NCBI GenBank assembly: GCA_963814805.1
Contig: CAWFER010000033.1
Coordinates: 434,001 to 498,000 of the forward strand
DNA from: AP-15 sp963814805
GTDB taxonomy: Bacteria; Pseudomonadota; Alphaproteobacteria; ATCC43930; CGMCC-115725
Direction: 5' to 3'
Length of the DNA stretch: 64,000 nucleotides
Of this stretch, positions 1 through 8,108 are shown piece by piece. The first letter of the stretch is position 1, and every line of letters begins with the position of its first letter. Below the pieces are notes generated by a model, which was not told the origin of the DNA, did not search any database, and saw only the letters and a program-made list of their open reading frames with translations. A program made the translations under genes and the position numbers.

Positions 1-94
1 GCGTCGAGACCGGGATCGCCGCCGCCTCGGCGCTCGCCGCACCGGCAAGCGTCGCGATCAGCGCCAACAGCCCGGTCCCCGTCCAGCTCCGCAT
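1..94 (-). CDS. Exported protein, N-terminal fragment
   Basis: Thirty-one codons run from an ATG at 94-92 off the left edge of the window. The visible part is a classical Sec signal peptide: a basic start (MRSW), a hydrophobic core rich in Leu and Ala, and an Ala-rich AGAASAEA stretch that offers signal-peptidase sites. The mature protein lies outside the window, so its function cannot be named. The start is well placed because the signal peptide begins directly at this ATG. Confidence 0.6.
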   Translation of the reverse strand, partial: MRSWTGTGLLALIATLAGAASAEAAAIPVST

Positions 95-382
95 GGAGTA
101 CACCTTAACCCTTTGACGATCATCTGACGACGCAACTTTCGTGCCGTGATACCATGCGCTCGGTTACCGAGCAAGATCGATGGCATTCAATATGTTGGTG
201 GCGGCGATTTTTAAATCCCCTCAACTGAGACACTCGTAATGCTCAAAATGAGACAAGTCTTATGTCGCGACGACCCCCGGCGGGTTCGGACCGCAGCTCG
301 CGAAGTTCGGCGGGCGCCCTTCCGGACGGCCGCAGAGGGCCTCGGTCATCGGGCTTGACCGGCTTGGGGCACCGCACGCCGC
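95..382. other. Intergenic region, no gene seen
   Basis: About 290 bases lie between the exported-protein start and the hydrolase stop. The part at 120-260 is AT-richer than its surroundings and probably carries the promoter of the leftward exported-protein gene. The heptamer TGAGACA occurs twice in direct orientation (226-232 and 249-255), 23 bases apart. No RNA gene or supported ORF is visible. Confidence 0.4.
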
Positions 383-1195
383 TTAGGGGCCGGCGTTGGC
401 GGCGATGAAATCCATGGTCGCCGCAGCGCAGGGTTCGGCGTGGGTGGCGGCGACGTGATAGGAATTGCCGGGCAAGACCCGCAAGGTCGAATTGGCGATC
501 TGCCGCTGCCAGGCGCGGGTCTCGTCGACCGAGGCGAGCCCGCTGCCGTCAGTGGTGATGACCAGGGTCGGGCAGCGGATCTTCGGCAGATCGGCGCGGA
601 TGTCGGCGCAGGCGATCGTCTTCATAAAGCCGATCTGGGTCGAGACCGCGGTGCGGCCCATGAACCGGATCCACCACTCGACCCCGTCCGCCGGGAAGGC
701 GCTGCCGAGACGGCCGCCCATGGTCTGGCGCGCCCAGGCCTCGACCCCGTCACGCTCGAAAGCGACGTTCAACTCCGGAACCCGTTCGGCGGCGCCGACG
801 CGCAACGGCGGCGGCGTCCCGACCACGGTCAAGGTCTTGACCCGCTCGGGCCGGCGCGCGGCCAAGGCGCGGGCGATGGTGCCGCCGATCTTGGCGCCGA
901 CCAGGTGAAACCGGTCGATGCCGAGATGGTCGATTAACCGGACAAAATCGTCGATGATAATGTCGAGGGTCCACGGGAAATCGCGCGGCATCGGGGTCGA
1001 GGCGCCGAACCCGCGCATATCCGGGCGCACGACCCGGTATTTGCGGGCGAGCGCCGGGACCCAGCCGTACCACGCCGCCCCGCTTTCGGCGTTGCCGTGC
1101 AGCATCAGGATCGGTTGCGGCGAACTCCACGGGTCGGTGAAATCGTCGACCCGGTAATGCATGTCGAAATCCGGGGTCGGCCGAAATGTCGGCAT
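383..1195 (-). CDS. Alpha/beta-fold hydrolase-like protein with Lys at the nucleophile elbow
   Basis: This is a 270-residue protein of the alpha/beta-hydrolase fold. The ATG at 1195 is chosen over an upstream start because GGAGG lies about 8 bases before it. The oxyanion-hole HG is at residues 33-34. The nucleophile elbow reads G-A-K-I-G at 100-104, where an active hydrolase would have Ser, Asp or Cys in place of Lys102. The acid candidate Asp216 (VITTDGSG) and the catalytic-type His247 (GNSYHVAA) are retained. It follows the amidohydrolase gene on the same strand, separated by a palindromic repeat, so the two may be cotranscribed. The fold is clear, but no substrate can be named and ester or amide hydrolysis by the normal mechanism is doubtful. 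Confidence 0.8.
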   Translation of the reverse strand: MPTFRPTPDFDMHYRVDDFTDPWSSPQPILMLHGNAESGAAWYGWVPALARKYRVVRPDMRGFGASTPMPRDFPWTLDIIIDDFVRLIDHLGIDRFHLVGAKIGGTIARALAARRPERVKTLTVVGTPPPLRVGAAERVPELNVAFERDGVEAWARQTMGGRLGSAFPADGVEWWIRFMGRTAVSTQIGFMKTIACADIRADLPKIRCPTLVITTDGSGLASVDETRAWQRQIANSTLRVLPGNSYHVAATHAEPCAAATMDFIAANAGP

Positions 1196-1220
1196 GGCGA
1201 TCCTCCGATGCAATGCCCAG

Positions 1221-1324
1221 CTCACCCTCACCCACCCGACCCTTCGGGCCGGGCCCCCTCTCCCGCAGTGCGGTAGAGGGGGCCGACCCCCGGATCTCAG
1301 TCCGGGGGAGACAGGCGAGGGGCG
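1221..1324. repeat. Palindromic REP-like intergenic repeat
   Basis: Two nested inverted repeats fill the gap between two leftward genes. One pairs CCCCCTCT with AGAGGGGG (about 1254-1282). The other pairs CCCCCGGA with TCCGGGGG (about 1287-1308). A clearly related sequence occurs at 48127-48213, where it lies within a coding region, and a shorter relative lies inside dnaE at 54814-54840. The shared core reads roughly CCCGCAGTGC flanked by the GC-rich arms. Confidence 0.65.
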
Positions 1325-1333
1325 CCGCAGCAG

Positions 1334-3038
1334 TTAGGCGCGGATGCCCTGATAGTAGGTGTTGCGCAGCACCCGTCCGGGCAAGGCGCCGGTGTGCTTG
1401 CCGTCTTCGAGCAGGACCTCGCCCCTGACGATGGTCATGTGGATGCCCTCGGCCGGCTCCTTGATCCGCTTGGCGCCGGTCGGGAAGTCGTGCACCACCT
1501 CGAGCGGCAACGGCTTCACCGTATCGGGGTCGAAGATCACGATGTCGGCGACCATGCCCGGCCGCAACAGGCCGCGGTCGTAGAGCCCGAAGATCGAGGC
1601 GCTGTCGAACGTCAGCCGCCGCACCGCCTGCTCCAGGGTCATTGCCTGCTTGTCGCGCACCCATTCGGACAGCAGCCGGGTCGAGAAGCCAAAGCCGCTC
1701 TGGAACTGCACGTGCGCGCCGCCGTCGCTGAGCCCAATGATCGCGTTTGGATAGGTCAGAATCTGGGCGACCGCTTCGTCGTCGACATTGTTCTCGCCGT
1801 GCAGCCATTCGCTGTCGAGGTTCTCCTCGATCGCCAGGTCGAGGAAGGCGTCGATGACGCCCTTGCCCTGCATCTTGGCGATTTGCCCCAGGGTCTTGCC
1901 CTCGTACTGCTTGTTCTTCGGCAACACCGCATTCTGCAGCACCATGTAATCCCACCAGGTGGTGCAGATGCCGGGCGGCGGGGTGTCGACCTTGAACTCG
2001 ACCGCCTCGGCATGGAGCTTCTGGCGCACCTGCGGATCGGAATAAGCCCGCAGCATCTCCTCGGGCGAGGACAGGCAGATCGGGTGCCAAACCGGCAGGC
2101 CGCGGAAGGTCTGGGTGTTGCGCATCGTGAAATTGTCGACGATGCGGTTCGGCGTGCACATCGGATAGGCGCGGATGCCCCTCGCCGTCGTCGCATCGAC
2201 CTGAGCCATCTGCCGCTTCCACTCGTCCGGCCGGCGCATCGATTGGCCTAGATTGTTGTAGACGACCGGGCGCCCGGTCGCCTCGCTGAGCCGGCTCATC
2301 AGCCCGTTCTTCATCTCGGCGCCGTTGCCGCCGCCCGACTGGATGATGCCGGTGCCGAGCTCGCGCAATACGTCGCCGAGCGCGAAGATTTCCTTCTCGT
2401 CGGCCCACAAGGCCGGGATGTGGACGCCCTGCGGGATCGTAATGGCCCTGGTTGCGCGACACCGACAGGCCGAGCGCGCCCGCCTTCATGCCGTCGCGCA
2501 CGAGGTCCTGCATCTGCTTGATCTCGGCGTCGGTGGCGGTGCGCTTCTGGCATTCGTCGCCCATCACGTAATAGCGCACCGCGGTGTGGCCGATCAGATT
2601 GCCGACATTGACGCCCAGGTGATGATCGAGCTGGTCGAGATATTGCGGCACCGTTTCCCAGCCGAATTCGAGGGTGCGCAACACCTCCATCGGGATCGCT
2701 TCGACATAGGAGAGGAACTCCGACAGCCGCTCCTCCTTGCCCTTGCGCACCGGCGCCAGGGACAGCGAGCAATTGCCGAAGATCACCGAGGTGGCGCCGT
2801 GGTCGCAGGAAAACGAGCACAGCGGGTCCCAGGTGACCTGCGCGTCGTAATGGCAATGATTGTCGATAAAGCCGGGGGCGACGACGCGGCCGGCGGCGTC
2901 GACCGTGCGCTGGGCCGGGCCGCTCAGCTTGCCGATCTCGGCGATCTTGCCGTCTTTGACGCCGACGTCGCCCTTGAACGCCGGCATGCCCGAGCCGTCG
3001 ACGATGCGCCCGTTCTTGATCAGCAGATCATACGCCAT
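1334..3038 (-). CDS. D-aminoacylase-like amidohydrolase (frameshifted)
   Basis: With one frameshift repaired this encodes about 567 residues of the amidohydrolase superfamily, closest in look to N-acyl-D-amino-acid deacylases. The protein starts MAYDLLIKNG with AAAGG upstream. The metal-binding HCH motif is at residues 61-63, preceded by APGFIDN, as in the family. The frame breaks at 2432-2435, where one base too many separates ...NQGHYDP from VHIPALWADE. The C-terminal half then continues without interruption to a TAA at 1334. It is expected to hydrolyse an N-acyl amide in the cytoplasm, but the substrate is unknown. The deaminase/deacylase-like end (DGGAHVQF, TVVR-type tail) is intact, so a sequencing error is more likely than a true pseudogene. 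Confidence 0.75.
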
Positions 3039-3273
3039 CGCTATACCTTTCTTTTGTCGGAAGCTGGTCGCGCGCTGTTTCGGCAAAAGTGTAGCACGCC
3101 GCGGCGCAGCGCCGCGCTCCGCGAATTCGACGGCATGCTCTTCGCCGCTCGCATGGCTGACGGCGGCGCGCGATGGTCGGCCGCCGCCGACGCCCACCCT
3201 GCTCCGATCCGGCCCAAGATTGCTGGTTTCGCCACCGACCACCTCGCAATCAACATGAACCCGCCAAATAAAC

Positions 3274-3401
3274 TAAACTGTCACCCTAATCCCCTGAACC
3301 CGTCGCCAACTAAAGTAAACTGTCACCGTAACGCCACCCACCGTAACGCCACCGTAACGCAACTAACGTAAACTGTCACCGTAACCTGGCCGTCGCCAAC
3401 A
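3274..3401. repeat. Direct-repeat array downstream of the small membrane-protein gene
   Basis: The unit TAAACTGTCACC(C/G)TAA occurs three times (3274-3289, 3316-3331, 3369-3384). Shorter CCACCGTAACGC units lie between 3338 and 3360, and CGTCGCCAAC occurs at 3301 and 3391. The array starts next to the stop of the leftward gene at 3402. The same core occurs inverted on the other side of that gene (4014-4033). Confidence 0.75.
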
Positions 3402-3968
3402 TCAAAAACTCTGGATACGAGTTTTAATTCCTTCATGCAGCAATTTCTTTCGGCCGATCGGGTCGGTTATGGTGTCGCGCAGCCGCTTTCGCGTGTCGAT
3501 TCCGACGTTAATCTCGATGAGGTCGATGCCATTCTTATGTGCAAACTCATTGAGAGCGTCGAGTGCATTCCTCACATTTTGCAACTTATCATCGAACCAG
3601 ATTCGACCCTCCTGACCATAGATGGAGTACTTGTAACGGGTGATGGACCGCTGAGGATCGATATAGCGCCGCCGTTCAATCCTGCGCATCTCGGACCAGC
3701 TAATATGCCTCATCGGACGACCAAAGAAGTAAGTCGAGGCGCCGGTTTCATCGATAGAGATTGGGCGGTGTTTGAGGAGGCCGCCAACCGTAAACGTAAT
3801 GAGAGCCGCCCCTATTATGAAGCATAAGAGAGCTCCAAACCAGTAGTTCTTCTCAATTGCGTCGGGCACAATCAGAAAGGAAATGCCATAGCTTACTATG
3901 AATATAATGGCAATGGGGGCAATTAAGTACCCGAACACGTAGAATGAACCTTTATACCGATATTTCAT
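3402..3968 (-). CDS. Two-TM membrane protein with PH-like soluble domain
   Basis: This 188-residue protein has two hydrophobic segments at about residues 10-34 and 43-64, followed by a soluble domain of about 120 residues. The soluble part (ISWSEMRRIERRR, then a YKYSIYG strand) resembles the bacterial PH-like domains that follow paired transmembrane helices, but this is pattern recognition only. Base composition is visibly AT-richer than its neighbours, which suggests recent acquisition. The gene is bracketed by repeat arrays that share an inverted core, and the right array occupies the place where promoter and ribosome-binding site should be. No clear Shine-Dalgarno sequence precedes the ATG at 3968. 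Function unknown. Confidence 0.6.
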   Translation of the reverse strand: MKYRYKGSFYVFGYLIAPIAIIFIVSYGISFLIVPDAIEKNYWFGALLCFIIGAALITFTVGGLLKHRPISIDETGASTYFFGRPMRHISWSEMRRIERRRYIDPQRSITRYKYSIYGQEGRIWFDDKLQNVRNALDALNEFAHKNGIDLIEINVGIDTRKRLRDTITDPIGRKKLLHEGIKTRIQSF

Positions 3969-4033
3969 CGGATACGGTGGGATATGGTGCGGGATACGGT
4001 GGGATACGGTGACGGATACGGTGACAGTTTACC
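3969..4033. repeat. GGGATACGGT repeat array upstream of the small membrane-protein gene
   Basis: Six variants of GGATACGGT, some extended to GGGATACGGT, lie head to tail between 3969 and 4022. The last one continues into GGATACGGTGACAGTTTACC (4014-4033). Its reverse complement matches the GTAAACTGTCACCGTA units on the far side of the gene. The gene at 3402-3968 is therefore flanked by inverted copies of the same core. Confidence 0.75.
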
Positions 4034-4173
4034 TAACTCCCGTGATGCGCTCAGTCGGCGGCAGGCCCGGAGCGCGCCGGCCCCAACCGATCTTGCCGGC
4101 CGCACCCGGCGCTTGAAACCGCGCTCGGCTCGGTGCAAGCCTGTCGCACACCATCGTAGAGGATTTTTACACG

Positions 4174-4656
4174 ATGTTTCAGGGGATCTTTGCAAAGGGC
4201 CCGCTCATGCCGGCGGCGCTGATCGCGCTGGTTTGGCTCGCCGGGCCGCCGGCTCGGGCCGCTGGGACCGCGGGGGCCGGCCTTTCCGAGCACGCCTCGT
4301 CCGAGCCTGCGGCCGGTCATATCCTGCCGGCCCAAGCACCGGCGCCGGGAGCGCAGGCGCCGAGCGTCGAAACGAGACTGACCCAGCTGCACCAGCAGCT
4401 GCAGATCACGCCGGCGCAGCAATCCCGGTTTGCCGCGTTCGCCGATGTCATGCGGACGAATTCCCGGATGACGCCGCCCGCTTTGCCGGCCAACCCGAGC
4501 GCGGTCGACGATCTGCGGCTCGCCATCCAAGGCAGCCAGGAGGAGCTCGGCGCTTTGCAGCGCTTGCTGCCGCCGCTCCAGGCGCTCTATGCGAGCCTGT
4601 CGCCGGCCCAGCAGAAAATCGCCGACCGGGTGTTTCGTCAGGGTGCTGGCGAGTGA
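4174..4656 (+). CDS. CpxP/Spy-like periplasmic LTXXQ protein
   Basis: This 160-residue exported protein has a signal peptide of about 30 residues ending in ARAAG. After a Pro/Ala-rich linker there is an alpha-helical region with the LQITPAQQSRFAAF motif, the hallmark of the LTXXQ (CpxP/Spy) family of periplasmic chaperone-like proteins. A second helical segment near the C-terminus carries LSPAQQKIADRVF, a second LTXXQ-type repeat. Family members bind unfolded proteins or modulate envelope stress signalling. No two-component partner is adjacent, so its circuit is unknown. Confidence 0.7.
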   Translation: MFQGIFAKGPLMPAALIALVWLAGPPARAAGTAGAGLSEHASSEPAAGHILPAQAPAPGAQAPSVETRLTQLHQQLQITPAQQSRFAAFADVMRTNSRMTPPALPANPSAVDDLRLAIQGSQEELGALQRLLPPLQALYASLSPAQQKIADRVFRQGAGE

Positions 4657-4702
4657 CCATCGCGGCGGATGCCGTGCGCGCTGCAGAGCGCTGCGGCGAG
4701 CC

Positions 4703-5892
4703 TCAGCGGCGCTTCCAGGTGAAGGCGGAGGACATCGCGAAGTTCCACACCGAGCCGACCACGGCCCCGGCGACGCCGGCCAGCCACCAGGCGCGATGCT
4801 CGGCGAACAAAAACGATGCGACGCCGACATTGGCGAACGCGCCGAACCCGCAGATCAGGTAGAACATCGCCAGCCCGCGCAGCAGGTCGACCCCGCCGAG
4901 GCGCAGGTCGCGATAGGTAAACTGGTTGTTGAGAAAGAAATTGGAGGTCATCGCTACGATCGTCGCCAGCGCCTGCGCCAGGCGAAAGCCGAGACCCAAG
5001 CACGGCGAGGCCGGTCCACAGCACGGCGAGCTGGACCCCGAGGCCGAGCCCGCCGATCGCCGCGAACAGCACAAAGCGGACCGGAATGACGCGGCCGACC
5101 AGCTTGTCAGCCAGCAGCATGCCGTATTCCCACACGACCAGGCTGTCGAGCTTGCTCTCGCCGCGCTGACGCGGGCGGAAACGGTAGGGCAGCTCGGCTA
5201 CCCGCACCGGCTGTGGCGAGGAGGCCAGCAGATCGAGCAGCACCTTGAAGCCCTGCCCGCTCATATGCCGCAAGGCGCGCTCGAACACGTCGCGCCGGCA
5301 CATGAAAAAGCCACTCAGCGGATCGGCGATTTCGGTCTTGCAGACAAAGCGGGCGATGCGGGTCGCCAACCCGCTGGCCCGTGCACGCCCGCGGGTCCAT
5401 TCGCCGACCCCGCCGCCGGCAGCGTAGCGGCTACCGATCACCAGCTCGGCGCCGCCGTCTTCGAGCAGTCGCCAGCATTCGCGGCAGCAGCTGCTCGTCA
5501 TGCTGCAGGTCGGCGTCAATCACCGCCACATAAGGCGCGGCTGAGGCAAGCACGCCCTCGATGCAGGCGGTCGCCAGGCCGCGCCGGCCGATCCGTTGCA
5601 GGCAGCGCACCCGCGCATCGCGGCGTGCAATGGCCCGCACGAGCTCGGCGGTTCTGTCGCAAGAATCGTCATCGACAAAGATTGCTTCCCACGGCGTCGC
5701 CGGCAGCGCCGCCGCCAGCAGCGCCAGCAGCGGCTCGATGTTGCCACGCTCGTTCAAGGTCGGGATGATGATGGTCAAGCGCGGCGCAGCGGCGCCAACC
5801 TCATAGCGCTCCGAGATCGCCAGGTCGCCCACCTGCTGGCCCCTATCGCCGCGTCGGGGCATCTTCGGCTGCGGCATCGTCCATTGCAGCAT
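4703..5892 (-). CDS. GT2 glycosyltransferase fused to GtrA membrane domain (two frameshifts)
   Basis: Three frames join into one protein of about 395 residues. The N-terminal part has the GT2 fold of dolichol-phosphate-mannose-synthase type: LTIIIPTLNE, FVDDDSCD, and the DADLQH metal site. The middle contains IADPLSGFF and FRPRQRGESK, typical of this subfamily. The C-terminus is a GtrA-type four-helix membrane domain (SNFFLNNQFTYRDL). Frames break at about 5464-5473 (LATLLEDGG junction) and at 4995-4997 (a CCC run). Each break is one extra base. Such proteins load a sugar onto polyprenyl phosphate and help flip it across the inner membrane. The start at 5892 is tentative; ATGs at 5877 and 5862 are alternatives. 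Confidence 0.7.
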
Positions 5893-6289
5893 TCTCCATC
5901 CGGATCCCGAGACCGTCCGGCGCAACCGGTTGCCGCGGCTGCGCCGCCGCCCCGGGGCTCGGACCTCGCCAATCTTGCCCCGGACATCTTGCAAAGGCGC
6001 TAACCGGGCAAATCCGACCGCTTCCGGACCGGAGCCGCGGGTCAAACCGGCCGCCGCGCCATCGAGAGCGCATCCGAACCAGTCGAACATATCCCTCGAC
6101 GAGCCTCGTCACAAAGCGATTTGCCCCCAGCCTTTTTCGAAGGAGGCGCTGGCGCGGCGGCGCCGACGCGTCGCTGCGGCCCACGGGCTCCCAGCGGTGG
6201 GATCGATGTCCGGCGAGACAAGCCGGCGGCTGTCGTAGTATAGGCCGGCGCCGCAGCCCGGACATTCGGTCGGGCGATGGGGATCGCCA
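5893..6289. other. Divergent intergenic region
   Basis: About 400 bases separate the leftward glycosyltransferase from the rightward PLP decarboxylase, so promoters for both are expected here. The sequence is GC-rich throughout. I see no supported ORF, RNA gene or clear operator. Confidence 0.4.
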
Positions 6290-7915
6290 ATGCCCAGCCA
6301 ACCGCCAGAAGCCATGGACGACCCGCATCGTTCGACGCCCGCCCCGGCTGCAGGCGAACAGTTCCAGGGGTTGGAGCGGTCGCTCGATCCCCACGACTGG
6401 GACAGCTTTGCCGCATCCGCGCACGCCGCGCTCGACGATGCGATCGAGTTCATCAGGACCGTGCGGCAGCGTCCGGTGTGGCGGCCGGTCCCGCAATCGG
6501 TGCGCTCGGCGCTCAGCACGCCGATCCCGCAGCAGGAACAAAGCCTCGACGAGGTATACAGCGAATTCAAGCAGTTGATCCTGCCCTACAGCACCGGCAA
6601 TACCCACCCCCGGTTCTTCGGCTGGGTGCACGGCGCCGGCTCGGCCGATGGTGTCGTCGCCGAGATGCTGGCCGCGGCGATGAACGCCAATTGCGGCGGC
6701 CGGGACCATGGCGCAATCTATGTCGAGCGCGCGGTTGTCGACTGGTGCAAAGAGCTGTTCGGGATGCCGGACTCGGCCAGCGGCCTGCTCGTCAGCGGCG
6801 CCTCGATGGCCAATCTGATCGCGCTGGCGGTCGCCCGCAACGCGCGGGCGGGACAATCGCGTGCGAACGGGCTGCGCGACCATCCGCGACAGCTGGTCGC
6901 CTATGCCTCGAGCGAAATCCATCAATGCGTCGTCAAGGCGATGGAGATACTGGGCCTCGGCGCCGCGTCCTTGCGCCGGATCGCCACCGACGGCGAGTTT
7001 CGCATCGACCTGCGGGCGCTCGGCGAGCGCATCGCCGCGGACCGGGAGCGCGGCCTCGAGCCGTTCTGCGTCGTCGGCACCGCCGGCGCCGTCAACACCG
7101 GCGCGGTCGACGATCTGGAGGGGTTGGCGGCGCTGTGCGCCGCCGAGCAACTGTGGTTTCATGTCGATGGCGCGTTTGGCGCGCTGTGCGTGTTGAGCGA
7201 GGCGTTGAAAGCCCAGGTCAAGGGGATCGAGCGCGCCGATTCTATCGCCTTCGATTTCCACAAATGGATGCACGTGCCATATGACGCCGGCTGCGTTCTG
7301 GTGCGCCGCGGCGATCTGCACCGCGCCGCGTTCTCGATGCGGCCGCCCTATCTCGGGGCGACGCCGCGGGGTCTCGCCGGCGGCGCCGAGTGGCCGTGCG
7401 ATTTCGGGCCCGAGCTGTCGCGCGGGTTTCGCGCCCTAAAAGTGTGGTTTGCGATCAAGCGGCATGGCATCCGCCGCTTTGGCGAACTGATCGCGCAGAA
7501 CTGTTCCCAGGCGCGCTACCTGGCCGAACAGATCGGCCGCGAACCCGAACTGGAGCTGCTCGCCCCGGTCAGCCTGAATATCGTCTGCTTTCGCTACCGA
7601 CCGCCCAGGCGCGGGGACCCGGCCCTTGCCGGCGGCGCTCTCAACGATCAAGCGCTTGGCGATCGAACCCTCGACGATGGAACCCTCGACGAACTCAACG
7701 AAGAGTTGGTTCAGGACCTCCACGAGGCGGGAGTCGCCGCCCCGTCGACCACCCGGCTGCACGGACGCCTAGCCATCCGGGTCAACATAACCAACCACCG
7801 CAGCCGACGCGCCGATTTCGATCTGCTGCTCGGCGCGATCCTGAGCGCCGGCCGAAGGCGCGCGGCGCCCGCAGCATTGACGCCCGGGGCGTCGCCGCCC
7901 GGGGCATCAATGTAG
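6290..7915 (+). CDS. Group II PLP-dependent decarboxylase
   Basis: This 541-residue protein belongs to the pyridoxal-phosphate decarboxylases that act on aromatic amino acids, glutamate or diaminobutyrate. The cofactor lysine is K325 in FDFHKWMHVPYD. The cofactor-stacking histidine is H211 (SEIHQ), and the pyridine-nitrogen aspartate is D293 (FHVDGAFG). The N-terminal THPRFFGWVHGAG block is also typical. The reaction would release CO2 from an amino acid and yield an amine. It sits inside a surface-glycan island, upstream of an asparagine-synthetase-like ligase, which hints that the amine may be a building block for modification. A low-complexity insert (residues about 445-465) and a Pro/Ala-rich tail are unusual. 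An ATG at 6314 is an alternative start. Confidence 0.85.
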   Translation: MPSQPPEAMDDPHRSTPAPAAGEQFQGLERSLDPHDWDSFAASAHAALDDAIEFIRTVRQRPVWRPVPQSVRSALSTPIPQQEQSLDEVYSEFKQLILPYSTGNTHPRFFGWVHGAGSADGVVAEMLAAAMNANCGGRDHGAIYVERAVVDWCKELFGMPDSASGLLVSGASMANLIALAVARNARAGQSRANGLRDHPRQLVAYASSEIHQCVVKAMEILGLGAASLRRIATDGEFRIDLRALGERIAADRERGLEPFCVVGTAGAVNTGAVDDLEGLAALCAAEQLWFHVDGAFGALCVLSEALKAQVKGIERADSIAFDFHKWMHVPYDAGCVLVRRGDLHRAAFSMRPPYLGATPRGLAGGAEWPCDFGPELSRGFRALKVWFAIKRHGIRRFGELIAQNCSQARYLAEQIGREPELELLAPVSLNIVCFRYRPPRRGDPALAGGALNDQALGDRTLDDGTLDELNEELVQDLHEAGVAAPSTTRLHGRLAIRVNITNHRSRRADFDLLLGAILSAGRRRAAPAALTPGASPPGASM

Positions 7916-7940
7916 CGAACTCGGAGGCGCCACGCAATCA

Positions 7941-8108
7941 ATGGCCGGATTTATCGTTGAAGCAATCGCGCCGGGCGCCGGTTTTGCCAGCGCGGATCCG
8001 CGAGCGGCTGACCTATCAAGCGGCCGGCGGCAGCCTCGCGGCACCGCGCTGTCGGAACATGACAACAACTCTCGCGTCTGCCGGATGGCTATTGGGAACC
8101 GCCTTTGA
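7941..8108 (+). pseudogene. 5' remnant of an asparagine-synthetase-like gene
   Basis: The 55-codon frame starts MAGFIVEAIAPGAGFASA. This matches the start MAGFVIEAIVPGADFAGA of the ligase gene at 9806; 43 of the first 54 bases are identical. After about 18 codons the similarity ends and the frame runs into the start of the flippase gene. The likely explanation is an old partial duplication in which only the 5' end of a second ligase gene survives. Expression as a short peptide cannot be excluded. Confidence 0.6.

Noticed and set aside
750..3242. An 830-codon leftward frame running through the amidohydrolase into the alpha/beta hydrolase, considered as a fusion protein
   Set aside because: After the frameshift at 2433 the frame reads low-complexity Arg/Pro-rich sequence, while the real continuation and the separate hydrolase are both in other frames.
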